DNA of 64,000 bases from Chitinophaga pinensis (GCA_943333125.1 CALQSB010000009.1:18512-82511); one strand, 5' to 3'. Counted from the first letter of the stretch, positions 52,894-63,000 are shown. Numbers and translations: made by a program. The notes: generated by a model from the sequence alone, not told the origin.

Positions 52894-54306
52894 TTATTGT
52901 TTTTCATAACAACCGATATCAGTAGCTAATCCTCTCATTCTAGCACTATCGTCCAGATCATTAGGAAAAGCAGTATTTATTCCATTATCAATACCTGGCG
53001 CTGTTGAGGCTTTTATTGTTCTGAAGTCATAATAGTTATGAGCAATATCAATACTGTCAAAAACGGGATCTTCATTGGTGATATTAGAAATCAGTGTTGC
53101 GTTGGAAGGAGGATTCAATGCTTTATAAAGACAATGGTCAATGTTGAAGCTGAATGCATTGCTGCCTTCTTTGCCAATAGCCATTTCATCATCGATACCG
53201 CCGCCATCACCCCAGAAAATACAATTTTGAAAAGTAGCATTCATGTTTTCAGTTACAAGACTTCCACTTCCGTAACTGTAATTGGTAGCCTGTAATACAG
53301 GTTTGTTATGAAGAAAAAATAAATTAGAGTAAGCCGCGATGGTACAATTTGTAAAAAAATAATCACCGCCAGATTCAATTTTTATATTACTGCCGCAGTT
53401 ACTTATTAAGGTATTGTCTGCTTTCACATAACTATTGGTCGAAAAAAAGCCTGCATCAAAAGCATTATCAATGATACATTGATGAATAGTTAATTTAGGC
53501 AGATTGTTAATCGATGGATCAATAACTACAATGCCTTGATTGGCATTTTTGATTATTGCAAAACTGAGGACGTTATCTTTACTTGAAGTACGAAAATATA
53601 TTCCGGGCCAGCTTGCGGGCAGATCTCTGTAATATTCATCCAGTCTGTCGCCGGCAAAACGAACTTCATTATTTTTAATACCATTTATAATCAATGTGCC
53701 GTCAATAAGAACCGGAGCATTGGCGTGGGCGTATATTTTACATCCGGCTTCTATGTTTAAGGTTGCAGTAGTATCTACATGAAGTCCTCCTAAAATAACA
53801 TAAGGGAGATCATTTAGCCAGGTTGTGGGTCTAATAATGGTCTTGTTATTTAAAAAATGAGCATTCTGACCATAAGATTGAAGTTGAACAAATCTTTCGT
53901 TACTATTATATTGGATAAGAATACTATCGGCAATAATAAATGGAAGCTGGGCACTATTGGGGTCAATATTTACAGAAACAAAAACGTAGATGCTGTCGTT
54001 GGCTTCAATTTCAATATCATTTAATTGAGCGGATGGAATTCCATTGATATTAATTTTATAAAATGAATTATTTCCACCCATCAGTTTGATACTGGAAAGT
54101 AATAATTTTTGGTTGTTGGTATTAAATATTTTGAATGATTGTGTGATGGATCCAACAGAAGTAAAAACAGTGTCAAATTTTATCGTATCAGCAGAGGTAC
54201 TCAAAGTGGCTTCCGGGCTTGTGATAAAACTTTCTTTCTTACAAGAGGAAATAGAAACAGCGTAAGCGCAAATAAAAATCAAGCAAATAAAAACCGATCG
54301 ATTCAT
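52894..54306 (-). CDS. Lipoprotein with right-handed beta-helix (choice-of-anchor Q type)
   Basis: 470 residues. A lipoprotein signal ends at SISSC (Cys22). An N-terminal immunoglobulin-like domain (about 30-150: DTIKFDTVFTSVGSITQSFK and IFNTNNQKLLLSSIKL) is followed by a parallel beta-helix (about 160-430) with repeats such as GTLIINGIKNNEVRFAGDRL, HQCIIDNAFDAGFF and TFQNCIFWGDGGG. The end, DLDDSARMRGLATDIGCYE, is the choice-of-anchor Q motif. It is probably a surface lipoprotein that binds or breaks down a polysaccharide, but catalytic residues are not visible. Confidence 0.8.
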   Translation of the reverse strand: MNRSVFICLIFICAYAVSISSCKKESFITSPEATLSTSADTIKFDTVFTSVGSITQSFKIFNTNNQKLLLSSIKLMGGNNSFYKININGIPSAQLNDIEIEANDSIYVFVSVNIDPNSAQLPFIIADSILIQYNSNERFVQLQSYGQNAHFLNNKTIIRPTTWLNDLPYVILGGLHVDTTATLNIEAGCKIYAHANAPVLIDGTLIINGIKNNEVRFAGDRLDEYYRDLPASWPGIYFRTSSKDNVLSFAIIKNANQGIVVIDPSINNLPKLTIHQCIIDNAFDAGFFSTNSYVKADNTLISNCGSNIKIESGGDYFFTNCTIAAYSNLFFLHNKPVLQATNYSYGSGSLVTENMNATFQNCIFWGDGGGIDDEMAIGKEGSNAFSFNIDHCLYKALNPPSNATLISNITNEDPVFDSIDIAHNYYDFRTIKASTAPGIDNGINTAFPNDLDDSARMRGLATDIGCYEKQ

Positions 54307-54346
54307 CTTTCAAAAATAACTTTTTCAATTCAAAAAATCAGTAAAA

Positions 54347-55048
54347 TCATTTTATTGCCTGTGCGAGAGCGGCAATATATAAATTTGTATTAGGCATTTG
54401 TAAAATTAGATTTCCACAGGCCTCCAAAGTAGCACCGGTTGTAATAACATCGTCGACCAGAAGAATTTTTTTTCCAATAAAGGCATCAGGGTCATTTAAA
54501 ACAAAACTACCATCAACATTTAGCCATCTTTCTGTTCTGTGTTTACGGGTTTGAGTTTCGGTGGCTCTGTTTCTTGACATCAAATTATTTTTTACAGGCC
54601 GTTCAATTATTTTCCCAATGCCTTTTGATAAAACTTCTGCCTGATTATATCCTCTTTTTTTTTCTTTGTCTGTGAACATTGGTAATGGAACAATAAAATC
54701 AATGTCTCCAAATCGTTCACTATTCAATATAGAATTTCCCATCAGTTCCCCCAAGAAAAATCCGATTTCCGTATTGCCTTTATATTTAAGTTCATGAATG
54801 AGATGCTGTAATGTATGTCCCTTTGAAAAATAGAATTCACAATAAGCAGCTTTTAAAAACAATCGGCCAGTAAATAATTTTTCTACAGCATTGTTTTCAA
54901 TAGATTCAAAATTTGTTTTTGGTAATTCGAAAACACAAGGAGAACAAATCAACTGATGCTTTTCAATTAAATCGGTTCCACATCCATAACATAAGTGAGG
55001 GTAGAAAAGATGAAGGGCATCTTCAATTAATGGGGAAATTAATTTCAT
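54347..55048 (-). CDS. comF: ComF family phosphoribosyltransferase-like protein
   Basis: 233 residues. A zinc-binding start (CYGCGTDLIEKHQLICSPC, residues about 19-37) is followed by a type I PRTase fold: LIHELKYKGNTEIGFFLGEL, FIVPLPMFTDKEKKRGYNQA and the PRPP-binding ILLVDDVITTGATLEACG. ComF proteins take part in DNA uptake in some bacteria; in others their role is unclear. The start codon, at 55048, is the end of the family D leader that fills the gap after radA. The two genes may be co-transcribed, with comF regulated by the leader. Confidence 0.88.
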   Translation of the reverse strand: MKLISPLIEDALHLFYPHLCYGCGTDLIEKHQLICSPCVFELPKTNFESIENNAVEKLFTGRLFLKAAYCEFYFSKGHTLQHLIHELKYKGNTEIGFFLGELMGNSILNSERFGDIDFIVPLPMFTDKEKKRGYNQAEVLSKGIGKIIERPVKNNLMSRNRATETQTRKHRTERWLNVDGSFVLNDPDAFIGKKILLVDDVITTGATLEACGNLILQMPNTNLYIAALAQAIK

Positions 55049-55152
55049 GTGTTAATTTATTTTAAATTTTACCACATGTTATACCCTTAATACTCATTAC
55101 TAGTTGGCAATAGGCGAACTCTTATGGATATTTCATAGGTAAGATAAGGGTA
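55046..55152 (-). promoter_or_regulatory. Candidate structured leader RNA (family D) filling the radA-comF gap
   Basis: On the minus strand TACCCTTA (55152-55145) pairs perfectly with TAAGGGTA (55089-55082). Next come TAACATGTGG, an A/T-rich stretch and TTAACACATG, whose ATG starts comF 33 nt after the helix. CATGTG and CACATG are exact complements, so the start codon could be covered. The element begins 2 bp after the radA stop, so it fills the whole gap. Confidence 0.5.
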
Positions 55153-55154
55153 CA

Positions 55155-56528
55155 TTAAAATAACAATTGATAAAGTTCTTCTACTTTACCTAATGCTACA
55201 ATTTCAATATTGGATTTTATTTTATCGAATGATTTTGTATTGTACTTACTGACAATAATTTTTTCGAATCCCAGTTTTTCAGCTTCTGCAATACGTTGTT
55301 CAATTCTATTCACCGCTCTGATTTCACCACTTAAACCAACTTCACCAGCAAAGCAAATATGTTGCGGCAAGGGAACATCTTCGTAGCTGCTTAATAGTGC
55401 AGATACAATAGCCAGATCAATTGAAGGGTCTTCTACTTTTATTCCTCCAGCAATATTGATAAAAACATCTTTTACGCCAAAGTGAAATCCACCTCTTTTT
55501 TCCAACACGGCTAATAACAATTGAAGCCTCCTTAAATCAAAGCCACTTACTGTTCTTTGCGGTGTGCCATATATACTTTGTGTAACCAACGCCTGGGTTT
55601 CTATTAATAAAGGACGCATGCCTTCAATAGTAGCTGCGATAGCAATGCCACTCAACTGATCTTCTTTTTGAGTGATTAATATTTCACTTGGATTACTAAC
55701 CGGCCGCATACCCTGGCCAGTCATTTCATAAATTCCCAGTTCTGATGTTGAACCAAATCTGTTTTTTAAGGTTCTTAAAATTCTGTAGGCATAATGGCGG
55801 TCGCCTTCAAACTGTAGAACGGTATCAACCATATGTTCCAAAATTTTTGGACCAGCAATATTTCCATCTTTAGTGATATGACCAATTAAAAATACAGGAG
55901 TATCTGTTTCTTTGGCAAATCGCTGAAGCTCTGCTGCACATTCTCTAATCTGACTGACACTGCCCGGTGAGGATTCTACAAATGGAGATTGCAATGTTTG
56001 TATAGAATCAACAATTACAAGTTGAGGTTTTAATTTTTTAATTTCTTTAAAAATCGTTTGCGTGTCTGTTTCTGTAAGTAAATAAAACTGATCATTGGAA
56101 ATACCCAATCTGTCGGCACGCATTTTTATTTGTTGTTCACTTTCTTCTCCACTAATATATAATGTAGTAATGCCTTGCAACATCAAACCATTTTGAAGAA
56201 ACAAAGTTGATTTACCAATTCCAGGTTCGCCTGCTACTAATACTATACTGCCTAAAACAATTCCGCCTCCCAGTACTCTGTTTAATTCTCCGTCTGCAGT
56301 AGCGATTCTTTTTTCTTCAGCACTGCTTACTTCATTAATAGCAACTGTCTTTAATTTTGAAATACCATTGTATTCTTTCCACTCATCTTTCTGGCCCTTG
56401 TCTGTTCCTTTGATAATAACTTCTTCTACAAAACAATTCCATTGATTACAGGAAGGACATTTGCCTAACCATTTTGCACTTTCATATCCGCAATGCTGAC
56501 AAAAGAAAGATGATTTTGTTTTACTCAT
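55155..56528 (-). CDS. radA: DNA repair protein RadA
   Basis: 457 residues. An N-terminal zinc finger (FFCQHCGYESAKWLGKCPSC) is followed by the RecA-like core: Walker A AGEPGIGKSTLFLQNG, Walker B LVIVDSIQTL, and the RadA-specific KNRFGST motif. The C-terminal Lon-protease-like domain has GGIKVEDPSIDLAIVSALLS and GEVGLSGEIRAVNRIEQRIA. It processes recombination intermediates. A hairpin lies about 160 bp upstream at 56687-56714. Downstream comes the family D leader and comF. Confidence 0.97.
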   Translation of the reverse strand: MSKTKSSFFCQHCGYESAKWLGKCPSCNQWNCFVEEVIIKGTDKGQKDEWKEYNGISKLKTVAINEVSSAEEKRIATADGELNRVLGGGIVLGSIVLVAGEPGIGKSTLFLQNGLMLQGITTLYISGEESEQQIKMRADRLGISNDQFYLLTETDTQTIFKEIKKLKPQLVIVDSIQTLQSPFVESSPGSVSQIRECAAELQRFAKETDTPVFLIGHITKDGNIAGPKILEHMVDTVLQFEGDRHYAYRILRTLKNRFGSTSELGIYEMTGQGMRPVSNPSEILITQKEDQLSGIAIAATIEGMRPLLIETQALVTQSIYGTPQRTVSGFDLRRLQLLLAVLEKRGGFHFGVKDVFINIAGGIKVEDPSIDLAIVSALLSSYEDVPLPQHICFAGEVGLSGEIRAVNRIEQRIAEAEKLGFEKIIVSKYNTKSFDKIKSNIEIVALGKVEELYQLLF

Positions 56529-57148
56529 TCGGTAAATGTAAATTCAAAAACGCTAAAGAAAAAAAACTGAATTTTATTTTTAAATTCTTTTTTATAAAAA
56601 CAGAAGAGGTTAAATGAAGTTTTAAAAAATAAAATCAAACGAAGAATAAAAATGGAAATAAAAAAAAGAAAAAGTTATAAAAAGTAAAAGGGTCAGCATT
56701 TCTGCTAACCCTTTATACTTACTAACCCATTAAATTCTATTGCTAAATTACAAATTGCCACCACAAAAAAAAATAAAATTTTATCAATGTGAATAAGTTT
56801 TTCATAGGCCAGGAGGACACGTATTTATTATGAATAAATCTATAAATAGCTTAAATACAATTAGATGTGTCTTAAAATGTACTAATTTCTTGCCTTCAAT
56901 TTTGCCATTTACTACATGAGAAAAAATAAAATTAATATAGTTTAATTTGTAAACTAATTATTTATTTAAATTAATCAGTAATTTTATTTCTGATACTCGA
57001 ATTCACCCTGATAAATCATTATTTTTGAAATAAAACAGAGATTATTGATTGATTATGAGTTGATTTTTGACATAATCAGGGGTTTATTTTAAATTTCAGC
57101 TTAGAAGAATGATCAATTACTCGACATTTTTTATTAAATATAAACGTA
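56529..57148. other. 620-bp gap between radA and the winged-helix regulator
   Basis: No coding region is supported here. It is AT-rich. It contains a strong hairpin (56687-56714) and a TATTTTTG box at 57020-57027 on the plus strand that could serve the regulator gene with a leader of about 115 nt. A small RNA on the minus strand ending at the hairpin is possible but there is no other evidence for it. Confidence 0.5.
56687..56714 (-). terminator. Terminator-like hairpin upstream of radA
   Basis: AAAGGGTCAGCA, loop TTTC, TGCTAACCCTTT, one internal mismatch. Read on the minus strand it is followed by TTTTACTTTTTATAAC, a loose T-run. It lies about 160 bp before the radA start, so it either ends an unseen small transcript or folds in the radA leader. 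Confidence 0.55.
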
Positions 57149-57442
57149 ATGTTTGAAAATCTCAATCCATTGTTATTATCACAGCCTCGGCTTTCAATTA
57201 TGAGTTTTTTGAAAAAAAATCAGGAAGCCGACTTTAAAATAATAAAAGAGCAGACTGGAATATCGGCAGGAAATCTTAGTATACAGCTCAATAACCTTAA
57301 AAATGCGGCCTATATTGAAATTGTAAAACAGTTCAAAGGGAATTATCCTCTCACGATATGCAGAATAACTTCATTGGGAAGTAATGCGGTTGAGGATTTT
57401 TTTGAAGCCATTAAAGCGTATGAACAGATTTTAGAAAATTAG
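57149..57442 (+). CDS. Winged-helix transcriptional regulator (MarR/HTH_27-like)
   Basis: 97 residues. The fold is a winged helix: LNPLLLSQPRLSIMSFLKKN, the helix-turn-helix FKIIKEQTGISAGNLSIQLN and the wing NAAYIEIVKQFKGNYPLTIC, followed by a dimerisation helix (AVEDFFEAIKAYEQILE). Such small proteins usually act as repressors; the targets are unknown. It stands alone on the plus strand between radA and pdxA with a possible -7 box at 57020. Confidence 0.85.
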   Translation: MFENLNPLLLSQPRLSIMSFLKKNQEADFKIIKEQTGISAGNLSIQLNNLKNAAYIEIVKQFKGNYPLTICRITSLGSNAVEDFFEAIKAYEQILEN

Positions 57443-57584
57443 TCATTCATACTATTGTTGTAAATACTTCCTCAGTTGAATTAGTATAATTATCTGAATC
57501 TTGAAAAGAGTGCAGTGACAATGCTTTCGGTTGATATCATCAATAAATTTTTGCTTGATGATTTTTTGAGCAGAAAAATAAATA

Positions 57585-58679
57585 TTAATCCTCAGTTATT
57601 TTTTCATCTACAGCATTGGCCACAACAGACGAACTCATCTTTTTAAGTGGGTTGATTCTTTGTCTGTCAAATTCAATTCTGTTGTTGATAATATCTATAC
57701 AAGTGTACAGGGCTTGTCTGGTAGAGGTTTCATCTGCGATACCTTTTCCGGCAATATCAAAGGCGGTTCCATGATCTGGAGAAGTTCTTACACTTTTTAA
57801 TCCTGCAGTAAAGTTTACACCTTCTCCCAGCGACAAAGATTTAAAGGGGATTAAACCCTGATCGTGATATAAAGCCAAAACGGCATCAAATTTTTCATAC
57901 TGACCTCTTGCAAAAAATGCATCAGCGCTGTAAGGTCCAAAACAGAAAATGTCTTTTTGTTTGGCATCTTTTATTGCAGGTTTAATGATTTCAATTTCTT
58001 CTTTACCAATAAGTCCCTCATCACCAGCATGTGGGTTCAATCCTAAAATCGCAATTTTGGGTTTTACAATACAAAAATCTCTTCTTAATGATTGATTAAT
58101 CAAATTGAGCTTGCTGATAATGCTTTCTTTAGTGATTACCTGTGCGACTTCCTTTACAGGAAGATGCTCTGTAAGCAAACCAATCTTCATATTTTCTGCT
58201 ACCATCAGCATAACTACGTCATTAACTCCAAATAGTTTTTTCAGGAATGGAGTATGACCAGTATAATTAAAATCGGAATTTTGTATATTTTTTTTGTGAA
58301 TTGGCGCAGTAACCAATCCGTCAATTTTACCTGCTTTCAACGCTTCGGCTGCTATTTTCAAACTGATGACTGCATATTTTCCTCCTATGTCATTCATTAC
58401 TCCAGGAGTAATTGCCACGTCTTCTTCCCAGCAATTATAAAGATTTACCTGCTTATGATTAACCATGGTAGCATCTTTGATAATAGAAAAATTGATATTA
58501 AGATCCGGAAGTGATTTTCTGTAAAAATTTATGGCTTTATTATTTGCAAAAACTACAGGGGTGCAAATATCAAGGATTCTGTTATCGCTTAAAACTTTTA
58601 TGATTAGTTCAATGCCAATTCCGTTGATATCTCCGCAACTGAATCCTATAATTGGCTTGTGATCTGAATGTACGCTCAT
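57585..58679 (-). CDS. pdxA: 4-hydroxythreonine-4-phosphate dehydrogenase
   Basis: 364 residues from the ATG at 58679; a TTG two codons earlier is also possible. PdxA motifs: IGFSCGDINGIGIELIIKVL, FNYTGHTPFLKKLF (metal His), GLNPHAGDEGLIG, ALYHDQGLIPFK (second metal His) and SPDHGTAFDIAGKG (third metal His). The enzyme makes 3-amino-1-hydroxyacetone phosphate in pyridoxal phosphate synthesis. PdxJ is not adjacent. The region upstream holds two TTCTCAGCAA-type palindromes. Confidence 0.95.
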   Translation of the reverse strand: MSVHSDHKPIIGFSCGDINGIGIELIIKVLSDNRILDICTPVVFANNKAINFYRKSLPDLNINFSIIKDATMVNHKQVNLYNCWEEDVAITPGVMNDIGGKYAVISLKIAAEALKAGKIDGLVTAPIHKKNIQNSDFNYTGHTPFLKKLFGVNDVVMLMVAENMKIGLLTEHLPVKEVAQVITKESIISKLNLINQSLRRDFCIVKPKIAILGLNPHAGDEGLIGKEEIEIIKPAIKDAKQKDIFCFGPYSADAFFARGQYEKFDAVLALYHDQGLIPFKSLSLGEGVNFTAGLKSVRTSPDHGTAFDIAGKGIADETSTRQALYTCIDIINNRIEFDRQRINPLKKMSSSVVANAVDEKITED

Positions 58680-58760
58680 TGTCAACTTTATTTGAGGTGC
58701 GAAAATACGACATTACTAGATACTGGAGACTAGATTCTGGATACTTGATACCGCCGTCCT

Positions 58761-58792
58761 TCTCAGCAATGTCTCCTGCAAGGGACGTTGCG
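58761..58792. repeat. Family C palindrome, copy 1 (partial)
   Basis: TCTCAGCAATGTCTCCTGCA followed by AGGGACGTTGCG. It matches copy 2 except that the right arm stops after TTGC, so its stem is shorter. It lies in the pdxA-rsmA gap among short repeats such as ACTAGATTCTGG and TACTAGATACTGG. Confidence 0.85.
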
Positions 58793-58850
58793 TTTTTAGG
58801 AGTTTTGTTTAAAAGGTTCAATTAGTTCAAAATGTTCAATAAGTTTTCTC

Positions 58851-58889
58851 TTCTCAGCAATGTCTCCTGCAAGGGACGTTGCTGAGAAG
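58851..58889. repeat. Family C palindrome, copy 2 (complete)
   Basis: The outer arms TTCTCAGCAA and TTGCTGAGAA are perfect 10-bp inverses. Inside, TGTCTCC faces GGGACG with G-T pairs, giving a stem of about 16 bp with a CTGCAA loop. Both copies lie between pdxA and rsmA, which are divergent, and the gap has no coding region. Confidence 0.88.
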
Positions 58890-58997
58890 ATTTTCAGATT
58901 CTTGATACTAGATTTTGATAATGGATTCCTTGTGACTAAATAAAGCAATCCAGCATCCATCCTATCCCTTCCATCCATCTCCCGTATTCGGAAACCT

Positions 58998-59005
58998 TAT
59001 CTTTG
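58998..59005 (+). promoter_or_regulatory. Predicted -7 box (TATCTTTG) for rsmA
   Basis: TATCTTTG matches TAnnTTTG and ends only 5 bp before the rsmA ATG at 59011. If it is used, transcription would start at or next to the start codon, giving a leaderless message. Confidence 0.5.
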
Positions 59006-59010
59006 CATCA

Positions 59011-59763
59011 ATGTATACACATAAGAAATCTTTGGGCCAGCACTTTCTGAAAGATGAATCTGTAATTGATAAAATAGTAATGGTATTAAAAGAAGCACCT
59101 TTTTCCAGATTATTGGAAGTGGGTCCTGGAGCAGGGGCATTAACTAAGGATTTGATTCAAATAGCTGATATTGATTTTAAAGCCGTGGAACTCGACAGAG
59201 AAAAAGTAGATTATCTCCATAAAAAATATGAAGTCTTAAAAGACAAAATTATTGAAGCCAGTTTTCTGGATATTGAAATGCCATTTCAGGAAAGTTTCAC
59301 GGTAATTGGCAATTTTCCTTATAATATTTCGACTCAAATACTTTTTAAGGTTCTTGAATGGAAAGATTATGTTCCTGTTGTAATTGGCATGTTTCAAAAA
59401 GAAGTAGCCGAACGTGCAGCATCCCCGGCAGGTTCTAAAGTTTATGGTGTATTGAGCGCTCTGATTCAGGCCTATTATGATGTCGAATATTTATTTGATG
59501 TACGTCCGGAATGTTTTAATCCACCTCCAAAAGTAATGAGCGGTGTTATTCGATTAACGAGGCGCAAAACACCATTGAACGTAAAGTCTGAAAGAATTTA
59601 TTGGGTTTTAGTAAAAACTGCGTTTAATCAACGTAGAAAGACATTGAGAAATGCTTTAAAAGGCCAGTTTTCTCCCGAAGATTTAAAGGATGAACTTTTT
59701 AATAAAAGAGCCGAACAACTGAGTATTGAAGAATTTGCCGCACTCACTTTTCGTATGAAATAG
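59011..59763 (+). CDS. rsmA: 16S rRNA dimethyladenosine transferase
   Basis: 250 residues. KsgA/RsmA motifs: KKSLGQHFLKDESVIDKIV at the N-terminus, SAM motif I LLEVGPGAGALTKDLI, the catalytic NFPYNIS (residues about 98-104) and the C-terminal NQRRKTLRNALKGQF. It dimethylates two adenines near the 3' end of 16S rRNA during ribosome assembly. The gene stands divergent from pdxA. Confidence 0.96.
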   Translation: MYTHKKSLGQHFLKDESVIDKIVMVLKEAPFSRLLEVGPGAGALTKDLIQIADIDFKAVELDREKVDYLHKKYEVLKDKIIEASFLDIEMPFQESFTVIGNFPYNISTQILFKVLEWKDYVPVVIGMFQKEVAERAASPAGSKVYGVLSALIQAYYDVEYLFDVRPECFNPPPKVMSGVIRLTRRKTPLNVKSERIYWVLVKTAFNQRRKTLRNALKGQFSPEDLKDELFNKRAEQLSIEEFAALTFRMK

Positions 59764-59786
59764 GGGTAATAAAATTTTCGAATCCA

Positions 59787-59866
59787 ACCGAAAATGACGT
59801 GTCCCGAAATCTCGGGGATAATAAAGGCTATAACATGTGACTTCAACAAAACTATGTTAACACATG
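59787..59866 (+). promoter_or_regulatory. Candidate structured RNA (family D) after rsmA
   Basis: The inner hairpin CCCGA-AATC-TCGGG (59803-59816) is followed by GATAATAAAGGCTATAACAT and GTGAC, close to the acs units, and then by GTTAACACATG with the ATG at 59864, 32 nt after GGCTAT. The basal helix is weak here. The ATG opens a 16-codon reading frame (MKSKISLIRFFAPFYL). CATGTG and CACATG are exact complements. The element lies before the icmF promoter at 59912. Confidence 0.45.
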
Positions 59867-59911
59867 AAATCTAAAATCAGTTTAATTAGATTTTTCGCAC
59901 CGTTTTATCTG

Positions 59912-59919
59912 TAATTTTG
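59912..59919 (+). promoter_or_regulatory. Predicted -7 box (TAATTTTG) for icmF
   Basis: TAATTTTG matches TAnnTTTG. It is about 100 bp before the icmF ATG at 60022. The -33 box is not clear; TTTT at 59892-59895 is the best candidate. Confidence 0.45.
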
Positions 59920-60021
59920 CTCCGTTAATAAAATTGTTGGAATTAGAGAAGATTTTTTTAATATTTTCTAATGTCATTACCAATAATAGTATAGAGAAAC
60001 CCGAATAAATTTGCCATAAAA

Positions 60022-63000
60022 ATGAACTTCTCAACTCATCAAAAAGTCAGGATTGTAACCGCAGCAGCCTTGTTTGATGGTCATGATGCCGCCATTAATA
60101 TCATGCGCCGCATTTTACAAAGTAAGGGAGCCGAAATCATTCATCTGGGTCATAACAGAAGTGTTGCCGAAATTGTAGAATGTGCAATTGAAGAAGATGT
60201 ACAGGGAATTGCTATTACCAGTTATCAGGGTGGCCACGTGGAGTTTTTCAAATACATGAAGGATTTACTAGATCAGAATGGCTGCGGACATATCAAAATA
60301 TTTGGCGGTGGGGGAGGAACAATTCTACCTAAAGAAATTGCCGAATTACACAACTATGGCATCACAAGAATTTATTCGCCTGATGATGGAAGAACAATGG
60401 GCCTTGAGGGTATGATTGAAGATGTAATTCGCCAATGTGATTTCAATCTTAAAGAAAATGGCAATTATGAAACACCAATGAGTTTGGGCGAAGTATTTGA
60501 TGTTAGAAAAATAGCAAGAAATATTACCAATGCCGAGAATGGCGTTTTCGTTGGCTCGCGGCAGTCTCAGACTGGTGCCGAAAAAAATGCGTTAGAAAAT
60601 AGCAAAGCCGTTGTATTAGGTATTACCGGAACAGGTGGCGCAGGCAAATCCTCGGTAACCGATGAAATAGTAAGGAGGTTTTTAAATTTTTACACCGACA
60701 AAACAATTGCGGTAGTATCTGTAGATCCCTCAAAGAAAAAAACCGGTGGCGCTTTATTGGGTGATCGAATCAGAATGAATGCGATTTCCTCACCAAGAGC
60801 ATATATGCGAAGTTTGGCTACAAGAGAAAGCGACAAGGCTTTGAGTAAATATGTACAGGATGCCATTAATATTTGTAAAGAGGCAGGATATGATTTTATT
60901 ATTTTAGAAAGTGCCGGCGTTGGACAAAGTGATGCATCAATTCTGGATTATTGTAATGTAAGCATGTACGTGATGACTCCTGAATATGGAGCTCCTTCAC
61001 AGTTAGAAAAAATAAACATGCTGGATTATGCAGATGTGGTATGTGTAAATAAATTTGATAAAGCCGGAGCCCTCGATGCATTGCATGATGTTCGTAAACA
61101 ATATAAACGCAATCATGGTTTGTGGAATGCAAAAGATGAAGAGCTTCCGATCGTAGGAACCATCGCAGCCCAATTCAATGATGCTGGGGTAAATGAACTA
61201 TTTGAAAGACTAATGGAAAAAGTTATTCAAAAAACAGGCGTATCGTTCACTAACAACAAAGCACAACATCAGTTCAACAAATTCATCAGCGATCAAACAA
61301 CCATTATTCCTCCTTCGAGAGTGAGGTATTTATCTGAAATTGCTGAAATCATTAATGCGTATGATAATCAGGTAAATGAACAAAGTAACTGGGCTACAAA
61401 ATGGTATCAGCTGAATGGTGTTTTACATTCCCTGCAACAATCTACTCCAGAAATAAAATCAGTACTGGAAGCCGAAATAAATAATGTATTGTCTAAGCTA
61501 GATGTTGAAAACAAAAAACTGATTCAGCACTGGACGGCCTTGCGTGAACGTTATCAAAAAGAGTTTTACGAATTTCAGGTAAGGGACAAGGTAATTAAAC
61601 AGCCGCTTACTTTTAAAAGTTTGTCTGGTACTACTTTGTCTAAAGTTTATTTGCCCAGGTATAAAGACTGGGGCGATATTTTGAAATGGCAATTACAGGA
61701 AAATGTACCTGGCGAGTTTCCTTTTACAGCAGGGGTGTTCCCTTTAAAAAGAGATGGCGAAGATCCTACCAGAATGTTTGCCGGAGAAGGTGGTCCGGAA
61801 AGAACCAATCGCCGTTTTCACTATGTTAGTGTGGGGCAGCCAGCAAAGCGACTGAGTACAGCATTTGACAGCGTTACTTTATATGGAGAAGATCCTGCAG
61901 TAAGGCCAGATATTTATGGAAAAATCGGCAACAGTGGAGTAAGTATTGCAACAGTGGATGATGCCAAAAAACTATACAGTGGTTTTGATTTATGTGATTC
62001 AAAAACTTCTGTGAGTATGACCATCAATGGTCCTGCACCAATTATTCTTGCTTTCTTTATGAATGCGGCTATTGATCAGCAATGTGAAAAGTATATTCTT
62101 GAAAATAACCTCAATGAAGAAGTTAATAAAATCATTGAATCAAAATTCAATATCAAAGAACTTCCAAAATACATCGGCATGGATGGTGGAAATGTGGAAG
62201 CCACTAAAGGAAAACTAGAAGGCGCCCTTCCTCCAGGAAATGATGGATTAGGATTGAGATTATTAGGCTTGAGCGGTCAGGATGTATTGCCCAAAGAGGT
62301 ATATGAAAAAATAAAAGCAGCTGCCTTATCATCAGTAAGAGGCACTGTGCAAGCAGATATTTTAAAAGAAGATCAGGCACAGAACACCTGTATTTTTTCC
62401 ACAGAATTTGCTTTAAAACTGATGGGTGATGTTCAACAATATTTCATCAATCAAAATATTCAGAATTTTTACAGCGTAAGTATCAGTGGATATCATATTG
62501 CTGAAGCAGGTGCTAATCCGATTACCCAACTGGCATTTACACTCGCAAATGGTTTTACTTTTGTTGAATATTATCTCAGCCGTAATATGCATATTGATGA
62601 CTTTGCTCCTAATCTCTCTTTCTTTTTCAGCAATGGCATGGATCCCGAATATAGCGTAATTGGTCGTGTGGCCAGACGCATCTGGGCAAAGGCTATGAAA
62701 AACAAATACAAAGGAAACAGCAGAAGCCAGAAATTAAAATATCATATTCAAACCAGCGGCAGAAGTCTGCATGCGCAGGAAATTGATTTCAATGACATCC
62801 GTACTACTTTACAGGCTTTGTATGCGATATATGACAACTGTAACTCCTTGCATACTAACGCTTACGATGAGGCTATAACTACACCAACAGAAGAAAGTGT
62901 AAGAAGAGCAATGGCTATTCAGCTTATCATCAACAGGGAATTGGGTACTGCAAAAAATGAAAATCCCAATCAGGGTTCTTTTTTAATTGAAGAATTAACA

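Noticed and set aside
58609..58978. Two minus-strand frames containing TSLAGDIAEK
   Set aside because: They are translations of the family C palindromes plus the pdxA start region, with no family similarity.
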